Numbered from the stretch's first letter, positions 12,346 through 23,579 are shown. The stretch: 64,000 bases of DNA from Acheta domesticus (GCA_031308135.1 JAHLJT010003656.1:73550984-73614983); one strand, 5' to 3'. Made by a program: numbers and translations. The notes: generated by a model not told the origin, from the sequence alone.

Positions 12346-12354
12346 TATATAAAG
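12346..12354 (+). promoter_or_regulatory. TATA box in the solo LTR
   Basis: TATATAAAG lies in a GC-rich promoter-like setting, about 135 bp into the LTR and about 260 bp before the AATAAA, as expected for the LTR's own Pol II promoter. Confidence 0.6.
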
Positions 12355-12606
12355 GCGCGAGACAATGCTTCTTTCTTCTTGTTTCTCAGCAGCGTCGGCG
12401 TGCAGCTGTGCGTAAGTTTGTGCGAGTGGCGCACGTGGGCAAGGCGCCGGCAATTCATTGTCGTGACGAGCGAGACACGCATTAGGTCTCAGATGTAGAG
12501 CGGTGTGGTAGCCGTTCGATTAAAATCTCTCCTCGTAGTGGGATCTATTTAGTTAGTTAATTGTAAGCAGTGAAATTAGTTATTTGTGACTACGGTCTAG
12601 TTTAGG

Positions 12607-12612
12607 AATAAA
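12607..12612 (+). terminator. Polyadenylation signal in the solo LTR
   Basis: AATAAA followed by ACTCACTGTTATTAC and GT-rich sequence (CTCGTCTGTGTTTTG), the usual cleavage/polyadenylation layout at the R-U5 border. Confidence 0.5.
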
Positions 12613-12829
12613 CTCACTGTTATTACAACCCACACTCGTCTGTGTTTTGATTACACCCGTATGACGCCACAATACGTAGTAATGCATGGTACGACCCGAT
12701 ATCACGTATGGTTCCATTCGTCCCGGACAAACTGCCGAAATCAACATTACGGAGAAATATATTTTTATATTACATGTTTTAGTTGTGACCCTTGAGGCCT
12801 TGCAAGTTGGACATCCTTGAGATAGCCGA

Positions 12830-13110
12830 TGGCCTGTTACTCTCCCGGCGGCGTCAGCGGCACTGCCAGTCCATCGCCACACGTTGCCTCCCAGCGCGCA
12901 GCCCCGCGAGCGTCGCGTCCGCGAGGCCGCAGCGGCCGCCGTCTGTCTGCCGCCCACGGCGGCGCGTGCGCGAATCGCCCACCGCACTGGGGGCCGTGCT
13001 CTCGCCCACTGCGCCCGCCCGGCCGGCCGGCCCGCGCGCACTTCACGCCCCGGCGCAGCCTCGTTTCCTCGTTCCGCGCCGCAATAACACCAGAGGCGTT
13101 GACGCCACGC
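12830..13110. other. CpG-rich patch
   Basis: CpG-dense and non-tandem (GCGCGTGCGCGAATCGCCC, GGCCGGCCGGCCCGCGCGC). Overlapping frames are open on both strands for compositional reasons. No exon is recognised. Confidence 0.4.
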
Positions 13111-13127
13111 AGTGAATGCATTGCGAT

Positions 13128-13323
13128 ATATAGTAGTAGCTATAGTATATTTTTATAACTTTGTCTCTCGACGCTCCTATGGCCACCATGGAATATCACG
13201 CGGCATTTCGCGTCTTTCTCGGTCCTGCCGCTAGATGTCGCATGATCGCAAGCACTTGCTTGATACAGTCGTGGCCATGCGATATCTAGCGGCACGGCTG
13301 AAAAAGACGCGAAATGCCGTGAC
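13128..13323. mobile_element. TTTGCCCC-type MITE, right end missing
   Basis: The left end TATATTTTTATAACTTTGTC and CATGGAATATCACGCGGCAT lead into a large internal inverted repeat: GGCATTTCGCGTCTTTCTCG and GCCGCTAGATGTCGCATG on one side, CATGCGATATCTAGCGGC and AAAAAGACGCGAAATGCC on the other, joined by GATCGCAAGCACTTGCTTGA. It matches the internal part of the 52243-52506 element. The right terminus is missing and the copy runs directly into a SINE-A fragment. Confidence 0.7.
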
Positions 13324-13324
13324 A

Positions 13325-13535
13325 TGTGTGTATGTAAATAAGGAGTGATGATAAAACGAGGAAGGAAAGATTGCGCACTGTCCGTGGCCCTGTTTGTGAG
13401 GGTACTGCTCCGGCATTCGTCCGGTGTTTAACGTAGAAACCACGGAAACTACCGACAAGAGCAACCGGTCGCTAGAATTCTCCTCCAGACAGCGGCTGAA
13501 CTCCACCTAGCTGACAAGCTAGTATCGCATATCCA
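13325..13535 (-). mobile_element. SINE-A fragment (-)
   Basis: Antisense body: AGATTGCGCACTGTCCGTGG, CTGCTCCGGCATTCGTCCGG, AACCACGGAAACTACCGACA, GAATTCTCCTCCAGACAGCG and CACCTAGCTGACAAGCTAGT. Both the head and the 3' part are missing. It abuts the MITE to its left. Confidence 0.75.
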
Positions 13536-13539
13536 TCAT

Positions 13540-13965
13540 TAATAAGGTAGTACTCAACAAGTAGCTTAAGGTTATGTTGAGGTGTAGTCCACAAAGGGAA
13601 ACGATCGGACCGAAATGAATAAACAATGCAGACCGGATAAAAAGGAATCAAAAACTTCTTGTAATTCGTTCGTGAAAATGAAGAATGTCTGAATGAATGA
13701 TTCTAATATGAATGGGTGAATAAAAATTAAGAAAATGAATGATCTATGAAGAAAATGTTGACATAGGACCCGCATTGAGAATTGTTTATTTCACAGCCAC
13801 TTCATAGTCGGCATACTAATTCAGAAAAAATACATCATATTATGTTTCGAATTTTCTCGAAATTCTTCTTAGTAACAAACTTCAAATTCTCTGAGTAGAG
13901 TATTTCAGACGTTAAAATAACGAAAAAAATATTGTTTAGTAACTTTACGCGTTGCTTTGAATTTT
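13540..13965. other. AT-rich spacer
   Basis: Contains short GAATGA-type direct repetitions at about 13690-13750 and nothing else recognisable. Confidence 0.5.
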
Positions 13966-13969
13966 CCAT

Positions 13970-14770
13970 TTGCTTTCTCCGGGCGTAAGAGCCGAGCGAA
14001 CGGTCGGTGCAAAAAGTGCCCCTGAGGACGGGAGACTGGGAGGCAGCAACGACAGCTTCAGGAGGGAGGCGACGGCGAGCATGGTGTCTGCTGAGGACGG
14101 CAGGGGGGGACTGGGGGCGACAGTGGCGATGGTATGTGGCGTAAGGGTATCCGACTGGCAGGCGGCAACGGGCGGCGGCGGCGGGCAAGCGGTCGCCGGC
14201 AGACGGGTCGCGGCGGGCGTGGGGGCGGGCAGACGGTGGCGGGCAGACGGAACACGCGGCGAGGGGCGGCGGCGGGTGGCGAGGGGCGGCGGCGGGCGGC
14301 GGGCGGCGGGCGGCGGGCGGCGGGCGGCGGGCGGCGGGCGGCGGGCGGCGGGCGGCGGGCGGCGGGCGGCGGGCGGCGGGCGGCGGGCGGCGGGCGGGGG
14401 GCGGGGGGCGGCGGGATGCGGGCGACGGGCGACGGGCGGCGGGCGGCGGGCGGCGGGCGGCGGGCGGCGGGCGGCGGGCGGCGGGCGGCGGGCGGCGGGC
14501 GGCGGGCGGCGGCGGCGGGCGGCGGGCGGCGGGCGGCAGCGGGTGGCGGAGGGCGGTGGAGGGCGGTGGCGGCCGCAGGGGGCGGCGGCGGGCGGCGGGC
14601 GGCGGGGGGCGGCGGGGGCGAGTGGGCGCCGGACGGGGCGTAGGGGAACGGGCGAGAGCGAGTGAGATCAGAGATGGATCGGTGGCCTCCGCCCACGAGG
14701 GCAGCGAGGCGGCGGCGAGCGCAGACGGCACGGGCGACCTCTCGCGGCGGCAGCGCAAACGACCCATTCC
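13970..14770. repeat. G-rich block with 7-bp GGCGGGC array
   Basis: Between about 14270 and 14625 the + strand is almost entirely (GGCGGGC)n, interrupted by a GGGGGGCGGGGGGCGG step and short GATGCGGGCGACGGGC variants near 14400-14430. The sides (13970-14270 and 14625-14770) are CpG-rich but less regular. Opposed frames translate to RRAAGGG and PPAARRP repeats, a result of the 7-mer. G4-forming potential is very high on the + strand. Confidence 0.85.
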
Positions 14771-14829
14771 GCTCTTGACACTTCCATGATCTACTGAGCG
14801 GACAAAACCGACAACACAACCATGTAAAT

Positions 14830-16575
14830 TAATGACAAATTCCAGAACTGAAACAACTTTGCAATGCTATAATACAACTGTCATGGCGGAATGCCTATGT
14901 CAGTGTTCAATAAATTGTGTCCTCAATCCCTGTTTGAGTTGTGTGTCAGACTCGGACTCGGTCAGTGTTCTAGTTGGCATTGTTTTTGAAGTCCCATTAC
15001 ATTTACATAATTTCAAGTAGCAACGCATCTACGAGCAATACATACATACACGTTAAATCAATTTTCGGAATTTTCAATGGAAACGAACTTTAAAATATTC
15101 ATGCCGCATCGTTAACGAAAATCCAAAAGTCACCCATTAATCTCATTTTACAAAAGTTATTAACAATGAGAGAATGCACCTTAATTAAATGTTGCTAGTT
15201 TTATCTAGAATGAAGATGAAATTTCTTTTACTTCCAATTTCAGTACTACAACTTGTTCTACACAACTCCATAGACTCATGGCTTCTGAATCTTTATTGAA
15301 CAATCGGTACACGAAAAAAAAAAATACAGCGAAATTTGGTGTGAATTATCATCAAAGGGCTAAATGAGACATTAATGAGCTTCGTAACCCTCGAAATTAG
15401 CCCTAAAGACATGCTTAATAATCGCTTAAAAAACAATAAGTAACATGCAACTTTCTTGGGCTTTACTCTCGCAGATTTTAAAATCCGCAGCTACAGAGGT
15501 AATTCCAGAGATGATAATTTCTTTAGTTAATCCCTAGAATCCTTGCGTAAGCAAGGCTGTTTACACTGCTCTTTTCCGTAATGTTAAATTACGTTGTAAA
15601 AGGGCGAGGCAGATTTCCAGAGGGCATTACTTTTCGGGGGAAACAAAACAATCTGATTTATGTATGTTTCGCTCCAAAAAACGCACTTAAAAATAATGAA
15701 CTTCGGGTGGGATAATTTTAAAATTCCCCAAAAGAATTATCTGTTACTTTTCTTTGCGAATAAATGTTTTTATTTTCAAATGTTAGTAATTATTGTACAG
15801 GGTCTTCAAACTAAGACTTTCTCAATTTCTTGACAATAAAACTGGTCACATTTGACATTAGACCCAGTAGGAACATTACAACCGACATTTTCAGGTCACA
15901 TCATGATCAAGTATTACGCAACTACCTCTGTACATTTACGAATATTAGTCGCGCTTAAATCAAAAAGTCGGAAACGATAAATGATATGAGTACATGGCTA
16001 ATATATATTAGTTACAGTAAAGAGATGTTATCTAATTCTCATATTTCTTACTATTTACATTAACCCACACGGTAGTCATATAACACACACGTTTGTTTTT
16101 TTGTAAATTAAATGTGAAATATTTATGAAATAAAGGATGAAGCTCATAAAATAGTATCTACAAGTATTGAAATATGGTACATCATTTTGAAGATCCTTAG
16201 TTTATACGTTACATAAATCACATCAATTTCAGCAGTAAACGATGAACGATGCGCTTTTATTTCGGAAATATGCAGCGTTATATTCTCCACGATTTCAATA
16301 CATTCATGTCCACCACGCATTCGTGGGCTGATCCCTCATCGTTAACCATCATCACCTCCACCGCCGCCAAAATCACCCCCGATATAGCCGCCATGACAAC
16401 CACCAACACCACAACTTGCAGCAGTGGCACAGTCAAAACCACTACCCATTAATTATTTTTGTTGTATGTCCAAAGACAAGTGCAAAGTGACACAGAAAAC
16501 GCAGCACTCGTGATTTCTCATAGAAAAGCGTTTCTGCTCCGGTTGGGAGAATGATCTCCAGTGAAGAGCAGTGTC
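14830..16575. other. AT-rich unique stretch, nothing recognised
   Basis: About 1.7 kb without tandem structure or a recognisable element. The frame at 16249-16452 is T/I/A-rich low complexity and is not supported as a gene. Confidence 0.5.
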
Positions 16576-16577
16576 GA

Positions 16578-17052
16578 ATGATTGATTAGTGATTCCAGGC
16601 GCCTCAACTGGTAAGGTCATTGGTCCCGTACGTGTAGAGCATGTTTAATTGGCAATATCCTGTATGGCAAGATTCGGCGGCGATGTGCGTCAGCTTGCGG
16701 GTATTTTCCCCAACCATGTATCTCCAAACAGCGAGGTACCGCCCCAGCCGGGACGAGCTCTATAAGCTCCCGATTCGTCTCCATTCATGTATGGTAGTTT
16801 AGAGCTTGTGAGAGTGTAAGGGTCAAGGAAGAGGAAGAAAAGATCGCGCTCAGTCCATGGCCCGTTTGTTAGGGTACCACTCCGACATTCGTCTGTTGTT
16901 GATCGGAGAAACCACGGAAAACTACCGATCAGAGCAGCCACACGCCGGTATTCTCCTTCAGACAGCAGCTAAACTCCACCTAGCTGACAATCCAGTGTCA
17001 AAAATCCTACCACCGTCGGGTCTCGAACCCTAGGGTCTCCCGGTCAGAGGCG
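16578..17052 (-). mobile_element. SINE-A copy, near full length (-)
   Basis: On the minus strand the element runs from 17052 to 16578. At the head end is GACCGGGAGACCCTAGGG with box B GGGTTCGAGACCC, then the body (GGAGAATACCGGCGTGTGGC, ACGAATGTCGGAGTGGTACC, ATGGACTGAGCGCGATCTTT), the second conserved part (AGCTTATAGAGCTCGTCCCG, TACATGGTTGGGGAAAATAC), and the tail GGCGCCTGGAATCACTAATC with ATCATT. Box A lies at or beyond the 17052 edge and is not clear. Its head faces that of the copy starting at 17346. Confidence 0.8.
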
Positions 17053-17345
17053 AGGGCCGCGTCGAAAAACGCTTCGCGTGACGCGGCGCCGAAGCCGCGC
17101 GCGCGGACGAGGCGACCGCGATGCTCTCTGCCGGCGGGCGACGCTCATCTGCCTCGAAGCGTCTTTTTGCTCCGCGAGGGAGAACAGATTCACTTCTCAC
17201 GCGACAGGCCGCGCCGCTCCGGATGGACGTCGTTCCACAGCGAGGCGCCGCGGTCATTCTCCTCTCGGAGACAAAAGGAGGACCTGAGTTTCTTTCTTGT
17301 ATTCTCTTTGCATTTGCCGATACCAACGGGGCAAAACCGACTGAG
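17053..17345. other. CpG-rich segment between two divergent SINE heads
   Basis: About 290 bp rich in CpG (GACGCGGCGCCGAAGCCGCG, GGCGCCGCGGTCATTCTCC) separating two SINE-A copies that point away from each other. Frames on both strands are open, but none resembles a known protein. Confidence 0.45.
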
Positions 17346-17559
17346 GAGGCTGAGTTCATCAACTGATGTCACTGCGGTGCTTCTGAGCGGGAGGTCCTAG
17401 GGTTCGAGTCCCGATGTTGGCAGGATTTTCGATATGGCTAGATAGCCAAGTCGAATTCAGCCGCCGTCTGGAGGAGAATTCAAGCGGACAGCTGCTCTGA
17501 TGGATAGTTTTCCGTGGTTTCTGCAAACAATACCAGGCGAATTCCGGAGTAGTACCCTA
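17346..17559 (+). mobile_element. SINE-A copy, 5' part, interrupted by a MITE
   Basis: Starts with the head GGCTGAGTTCATCAACTGAT, then GTCACTGCGGTGCTTCTGAG, box B GGGTTCGAGTCCC, TTGGCAGGATTTTCGATATG and the body to CGGAGTAGTACCCTA. At that point, where other copies read CCCTAACAAACGGG, the MITE at 17560-17727 is inserted. A few diverged body bases (AACTAGCATGGTCTACG) may continue after it. Confidence 0.8.
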
Positions 17560-17727
17560 TACTGCGCTTTTCGTAACTTTGCCCCTGACAGGAATCAGCT
17601 GTTGACAATTTCATCCAATCGGGAGCTTGAACGTCACCGTAGTGACGTCACTGAAGCGAAATATAAACTCCCGATTGAGGGGCAGCGAAACAGCTGATTC
17701 CTGTCAGGGGCAAAGTTACAAGCAGTA
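17560..17727. mobile_element. 168-bp MITE with long TIRs and TA duplication
   Basis: The left TIR TACTGCGCTTTTCGTAACTT, TGCCCCTGACAGGAATCAGC, TGTT is mirrored at the right end by AACAGCTGATTCCTGTCAGG, GGCAAAGTTACAAGCAGTA, about 41-43 bp with one short indel. Both sides are flanked by TA. The centre holds a further inverted pair (AATCGGGAGCTT and AACTCCCGATT) and the palindrome GTGACGTCAC. It is too short to code. The TA target and TIRs suit a Tc1/mariner-type non-autonomous element, but the superfamily is inferred. Confidence 0.8.
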
Positions 17728-17745
17728 TAACTAGCATGGTCTACG

Positions 17746-17776
17746 TTCAATCTGAGGACACTTTCCTCAGATTGAA
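17746..17776. repeat. Perfect short hairpin
   Basis: TTCAATCTGAGGA and TCCTCAGATTGAA form a 13-bp perfect inverted repeat around a 5-nt loop (CACTT), 18 bp after the MITE. It may be a structured RNA element or a foldback relic. Confidence 0.7.
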
Positions 17777-17779
17777 TCC

Positions 17780-18490
17780 GTCTCTAAATGTCTAGAATAC
17801 TGCCGTGAGGTAGCTGTCTGTCCGTTTGTTTTTCAGGCCTGAGACCGAGGGTCGTATCTCGGCCATTTGGTATTTGAAGCGGGGAAAGCGGTTTCGCGGG
17901 TCGATTTCTAGGGTTCTGCGGTTTCCCTTTATCACTTCCCCACTGCTCCACCATCAATAATATATCTTCATACTCACCTATCACTTCAAATCACTCATCC
18001 ATAGCCTTTAGGGTAGGGCATTCGCATCGTGAAGGCATATGCTCTCTGTAGCCGGCCAGATTACAACATCACCTCTGCAGCGAAGTTTAAACAAAGTTAG
18101 CAGAGGTTAAAGTTACTCCAATGACTGTCGCAGGACAATCGTTGTTCCAAAAGATAGGTTGGTAGCATGTGATGCAGGTTAAGAAAATTTAGTATTGCCT
18201 TTCTTCATCCAGCGTATGCCCTCATAACTTCAACAAATCAAAATTTGTGATTAACTGAAATTCCGAAGAGGTATTAGCAATGAAATCACTCCCTTTGATG
18301 CCCCCCCGTCGAAATTGTACTTCGTAATACAAAACTACACTACTACGTACGACAAAATGAGCGTTCCAGAGAAATTACAATTCTACAAAAATGATTAACA
18401 TTAATCTGTATGAACACATTTGTTCTGTACTCGTCTGTTCACAAAAATCTTTCCAGACATATTCGCAATCCGAACCGTTCGTTCGCCAAT
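17780..18490. other. Mixed spacer, possible old repeat
   Basis: The part at 17790-18060 (GAGGTAGCTGTCTGTCCG, GCGGGGAAAGCGGTTTCGCG, GGGTTCTGCGGTTTCCC) looks like degraded interspersed-repeat sequence but matches no other copy in this window. The rest is AT-rich. Confidence 0.3.
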
Positions 18491-18499
18491 CAGCTACTG

Positions 18500-19560
18500 C
18501 ACATGGATGGAGTTAAGTGCGGTGGAGAGACTCGCGTTCTTCCCCGCAGCCGCTGAGCAGCGCTGAGCGGTGCGTGAGGCCGCGAGTGCAAAAGGGACGG
18601 TGAGGGGGGTGGGGCGAAAGGTCGAAGGGCGCAGGGCGAGGGCGCGGCGCGTGCGGGAACCCCGCCCTGCGGTCGATAGGCGGGCGGGCGCCTCGCGGTG
18701 TGGAGGGAGGCGGGGGCGGGGCACCCGCGGGCGGGAAAGGGGACGAAGCGGAGCCGGTGGCAGGGGGGTGAGGGAAGCAGTGGCGTGGCAAGGGAGTGGC
18801 GGGGAAGAGACCATGCGAGGTGGGACGTAGGGTCGAGCGGAAGCGAGGGCAGCGCTGGGCTGGGTCATTTCGGCGGGGTGGGGCGGGGCGTAGGCGGACA
18901 GTATGGGGGCGAGATGGGGGTTGGGGCGGGGGCCAGACGATGCGGGGCGGGGCACGGTTTCGAACGGGACAGGCGACAGACTGGCGTGGGAGCGGTGGGG
19001 GTGGCGAGGGCGGGGCGGGACGAGGCGTCGCGGGGCTGGGCAGAGACATCTGCGGTCAGGACAAGGGGAAAGGCGGGGACAGGGGTAGAGTGGGGAATGG
19101 GAGCGGGGGAGACACGATGCGACGCGGGACGTGGGGTCGAACGGGAGTGGGGACTGACAGAGGTGGGATCGGTCACTCGGTGGCGAGGGCGAGAGAAAGG
19201 GCGAGCTGCGAAGCGGCGCGGAGCGGGGCAGGGCGGGGAAGGGCGGGACGGGGCTTCTGGCGGGGCGGGGACGAGGCATCCGCGGTCGGGACAGGGGGCG
19301 AGGCGGAGCCAGGGGCAGAGCGGGGGGGTGGGGTCGGTCGGGGGCGGGGCCGGGGAGTGGGTTCGAGCGCGGGCGGAGTCCGAGTGGGGCGGGAGCGGTC
19401 ACTCGGCGGTGTGGGCGAGTGCGGGACGGAGCGGGGCGGGGCGTTCCGCAGTGAAGGTGACGGTGGGGGCGGGGCGGTTGCGGGGATGGGCGTGTTTACC
19501 GCGCGTAATGAAGCGGACCGCGCGGGCTGCCCTCCGCCGCCGCCGCCCAATTAGCGGGAA
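18500..19560. repeat. G-rich block with higher-order tandem repeat
   Basis: The + strand is G-rich and CpG-rich. Larger units recur: a CATCTGCGGTCAGGACAAGG-like segment near 18719, 19047 and 19274, alternating with a GGGGTCGAACGGGAGTGGG-like segment near 18830, 18955, 19132 and 19358. This gives a degenerate higher-order period of about 225-330 bp on a GGGGCGGGAC background. Frames of 361 and 252 codons (+) and 302 and 178 (-) follow from the composition. Confidence 0.65.
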
Positions 19561-19564
19561 GAGC

Positions 19565-20690
19565 CTTCCCTCCCACAGCGGTGGAGACCTGCTGCCGCTT
19601 CGATCCTGCGCCTTACTGCGGTCACGGTTTTATTTTTCTTGTACCGTTGTTTTATCGCAGGTCCACCAACTCTTTTCTACATTTAGCACATGCGTTTTCG
19701 GGTCTATAACACTTCCAAGTTGTAAACAGTACTTTCCAATATTATTATTTTATCAGTGTGTTAACGTTAGCAAGATTGGGTGAAGGTAATAATTCTGTAA
19801 AACTGTATTACGTGTATGTTATCATCAGATTGTTTGGCCTTTTACGGCTTTCGATGTTGTAATTGTTTTTGTAAAATGCTACCATCGGAAATACTGAATT
19901 GTTCTCCTATGTAGCATAATAAAATAACTATTCTATTGCATTCTACATTACAAACAAATTCGATGTAATATATGTCATATCTATACTAATTAATTAAATA
20001 TACAAATAGAATATACAGGAATTCACTGCATGGCGTAATACACACATAAGTGCATCCTCACATACATATTTATAAATGCACGCAACTACAAATGAAACAC
20101 GGTATTGCTCGGGAATTTATTTATTAATTATGTATCCAAGTAACTTCTCTTCCATCGCTGTGCACTCTTATGGACATTCGTTATTTACCCAATTACAAAT
20201 TTTAGATTTATTACTTACATGTACACATGAATTGCCTTGAATGATTCGTGTTTTTATTACAAAATGGTACACATATCTGGATTGTGGGGCATGTGAACTT
20301 CGCCTTGTACAGAATGTTGTGGTCCAATAATAACTGGATACTTTTCTTTTAACAAAGTTCACGGAAAACATATGTACAGAATTCATCCTTGAATTCAAGG
20401 ATTTCCAAAAAACGTAGGCAGGAGATATGACGTATGCATTGTATAGTAGAGCTACCAACATTTTTCTTTCAAACTTCTCATATTTTGATCTTTTGCTTGC
20501 TCATTGGGATACAAGTTGCAACTTATACTTTTGTACTTCTGTTGTACTTTTTGATGTCATTAAATAAAGTATCGTTGTTTTAGAATCAATATATTCCATA
20601 GAACTTTCTTTAATTTTTCTTTCTTTACAGACCTCAAAGTACACGCGATCCAACAGGATACAACTTCTGTATCAACATACGAATTATTTA
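19565..20690. other. AT-rich unique stretch, nothing recognised
   Basis: No element or gene seen. The minus-strand frame at 20168-20461 shows no known motif. Confidence 0.5.
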
Positions 20691-20699
20691 CCCTCTTTA

Positions 20700-21960
20700 G
20701 TCCCGCACACAATGGCGATCCTTCACCTTTTCAAACAGAAGGCTTTTCCCGCACAGCGACGGAGGAGAATGGGGGAAAAAGAGCCCTGTAGGGTGCGGCC
20801 GCCCACAGCCAGGGCGTTGGGAAGGGGGGAGGGGAGTGGGCGGGGAAGGGCGGAAATTAGCAGGGCGATCGATGGGCGGCTGGCGAGCGGGCGGGCGGGC
20901 GGGCGAGGGAGGGGAACGGCGGGGAACGGACACCGGGGAGGGGGCGTGATTGAAAACAGCGCGCGTGAAAAATGAACAAACCACGCGCTCGCACCGCCTG
21001 ATGACGCCGATTTGTCCGTCGCGGCGGTAGAGCAGAGTGACGGCGCGGCGGGGTGGAGTGGACGGGTTTGAGCGGGGGTGGAGCCGGGTTGTGAGGGGGT
21101 GCCGGGGGTGGAGTGTGAGGGGGTGAGGGTGTGCCGGGGGTGGAGCATGCGCGTGTTTGAGGTGGGGGCGAGGTATTTGAGGGAGTACAAGCGCAGGGTG
21201 GAGGGAGCGGTGGAGCGGGGACGTGGGGGAGAGCAGGAACGAAGTTGGGGAGCGGGGATGGAGCGGAGAAGCGGGGACGTAGCTGGAGATGGAGGAGTGT
21301 GGACGGAGCGCGGGAGCGAGGACGGAGCAGGGGACCGGGAACGGAGTGGAGAAGCGGGGACGGTCCGGGAGACGGAGCAAGGACGGAAAGGGCGAGGGGA
21401 CGGGGTGGCGGGACGGAGTGAGGACGGAGCGGGAAACGGAGCAGGTCGCCGGGGACGGAGCGGGGTCAAAGCGGGGGGCGCGAACGGAGTGGGGGAGCGG
21501 GAACGGGGTGAGGGGCGAGGCGGGGGAAGCGGGAAACGGAGCAGGGTCCCCGCGACGGAGCGGGGGAGTGGGGACGGAGCAGGGGGCGGGAACGGAGTGG
21601 GGGAGCGGTGACGGGGCGAGGGACGGGGACGGAGCGGGGAGCTGGAAACGGAGCAGGGTACCCGGGTGGGAGCGGGGACAGAGCGGGGACGGAGCGGGCA
21701 CGGAGTGGGGGAGCGGAACAGCGGGGGAGCGGGGACGGAGTGGGGAAGCTGTCATGGAGCGGTGTGGGGGAAAGGGGACGCGCGGGCGGAGCGGCAAGAG
21801 AAGCAAGGATGGCATTGGTGAAGAGCGAGGGGGGCGGGGTAGGAGTGAGGGACTAAGTAGGGACGAAGCCGAGCACCTGCGGGATGGGAGTGCCGGCACA
21901 GCACGAGCCACATGGGAGCGGAGGTTAAGGCCGGCAGATGTAGAGCGGTAAAAAGAACAG
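20700..21960. repeat. G-rich block, GGAGCGGGGACGGAGC repeat
   Basis: From about 21060 to 21830 the + strand is a degenerate array built on GGAGCGGGGACGGAGCGGG. At 21075-21150 a larger unit recurs (GGGTGCCGGGGGTGGAG, GGTGTGCCGGGGGTGGAGC). The left part (20700-21060) is CpG-rich and less regular. A 461-codon minus-strand frame and several + frames overlap and translate to P/S/R or G/R/E low complexity. I regard none as a gene. Confidence 0.7.
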
Positions 21961-22159
21961 GGGGTCAGTCGAAGGCAAGACGTTGATGCAGCAAAAAGCA
22001 CGGTGAGTGAAGGCGGGAAATTTTCAGCTCCTCTTCGGATAATGGCTAGCGCCTGCGCGACCTCGCACAGGCAACCCAACAAACGGATAGGTGCAGCGGT
22101 ACAGTATCAACACGTCTGCAGGCGCTGTGATGCACAGCTCAGACAGCTGCAGTTTTTTT

Positions 22160-23040
22160 TCACATGGCATTCATTGTTACTGTAAGTAAGAAGAGTAAAT
22201 CAATTGAGAACGTTCATTTTCCAAATTTTACACGCATATATATTACTATTAGTATAATAATAATTCATTATTTTGCCTTGCATTATTATTTGCGGACGAA
22301 GCACAACTAGACTTGAGATAAATTTTAATACTCGTAGTAATCCTTTTCCATGCAATGAAAAACCTACATCTAATCAAAATTTGACGATCCGTGTTGGTAA
22401 GTGAGATGTGAAAGAGTGTTTCTTCGATGTTCAGTAAGTCACTAAATCAGAAATAATGATGCCGCTACCCACTAAAAGTGGATACATTGTTGGCGACAGA
22501 TTTTCTGGGAAAATTTCCGCGGCTCCTGCCTCTGAACTCGCGAAGGCTGGAGGTAAGCGTGTCAAGAAAATCCGAACCTCGGCATTCCGCTTGTGAATAA
22601 TCCGCAGTGTACAAGGAAAACAAATGCACAAATTATTTGGAAGGGGAGACAGAAACTAACGAAAAAACAATGCCTTTTTTTTTGTCTTCTGAAGAAGTGG
22701 GAAAACATACATTATTACTTCACAACGATTATCGACAAATTCTTCTGCGTACAAAAAGTGGAGTAAATACAATTCCTTAATCCTTAGAGGTCTTAAGTAG
22801 GATGGTGAATGAATTGTTGAAAAATGTGTTTTTTCTTCCTCATACTTCAATAGTGTCTGTTGCAACTATAGATTTTTCCATCTCTCTGATGGTCGACAAA
22901 CTATCTCTTCTTTCTTATGGGATATAATTATACATTGCTCGAGGAACTCTTGAGGAAATTATTCTTTTTGTAAGCATGAGACATTTTTTATAAATGTTAT
23001 TTTTTTATAGAATAGGTGATAATGCCAACTATATTATAAG
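22160..23040. other. AT-rich unique stretch, nothing recognised
   Basis: No tandem array, transposon end or supported coding frame. Confidence 0.5.
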
Positions 23041-23059
23041 AGCGTCAATGCTTGAATGA

Positions 23060-23500
23060 GAGACAGGAGGAAAGGCATAACACCAAAATTGTCACGAACC
23101 CACTTAGTTCATGTGGACTTCACGTGGATCGACACGGATTTGAATCGCGGAAAGAAAGATGGAGCTACGGCGCGGACTGCCAGTTCTTCACGGAGCAATA
23201 TAAAAATGAGAGCGAGAGGCAGGAGGGAGAGACAGATACAGAGAAAGAAAATAGAGACACAGCGAATGAAAGAGGGGCAGACTGAGTGAAGGAAAGAAAG
23301 AGGAACAAAGTGAGTAATAGAGAGAGTCAGCATGCAGTGATAAAGAGAGAAAGAGAGACACAAACAGGGAAAAGTGAGAGGGAAAGAGAGAGAGGGAAAG
23401 AGAGATAGAGAAAGAAGGGAGATAAAGAGAAAGAAAGAGAGAGAGAGAAAGAAATAGAGAGATAGAGATAGAAAGAGAGAGAGAGGGGGGAGAGATGCAG
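23060..23500 (+). repeat. Purine (GA)-rich tract
   Basis: Irregular GA/GAAA/GAGG sequence, densest at 23350-23500 (GAGAAAGAGAGAGAGAGAAA). It translates to L/S/F-rich peptides on the minus strand. It is a homopurine tract able to form triplex or H-DNA. Confidence 0.8.
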
Positions 23501-23579
23501 TTTAACGTCAGTAATAAATCTTTTGTGCACCGCAGAAAGTGAAGAATCCAGTCGTGTCTGTTATCTCAGCCTCGCTGTA

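Larger units (their letters stand above)
12210..12671 (+). mobile_element. Solo LTR of an LTR retrotransposon
   Basis: A 462-bp element with matching short termini: it starts TGTAGCGTC and ends GACGCCACA, an imperfect 9-bp inverted repeat with canonical TG...CA ends. The flanking 4 bp are ATAT and ATAC, compatible with a 4-bp target duplication carrying one change. Inside are a TATA box TATATAAAG at 12346-12354, a likely start region about 30 bp downstream in a T/C-rich tract, and an AATAAA signal at 12607-12612, the expected U3-R-U5 order. No primer-binding site, gag or pol follows, so this looks like a solo LTR left by recombination. The 4-bp duplication and terminal sequence would suit a Gypsy/Ty3-type element (inference). 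Confidence 0.7.

Noticed and set aside
16249..16452. 67-codon T-rich frame
   Set aside because: Low complexity, no start context or homologue, in AT-rich unique DNA.
20697..22082. 461-codon minus-strand frame as a gene
   Set aside because: Low-complexity P/S/R peptide from the GGAGCGGGGACGG array, with equally long frames on the other strand.
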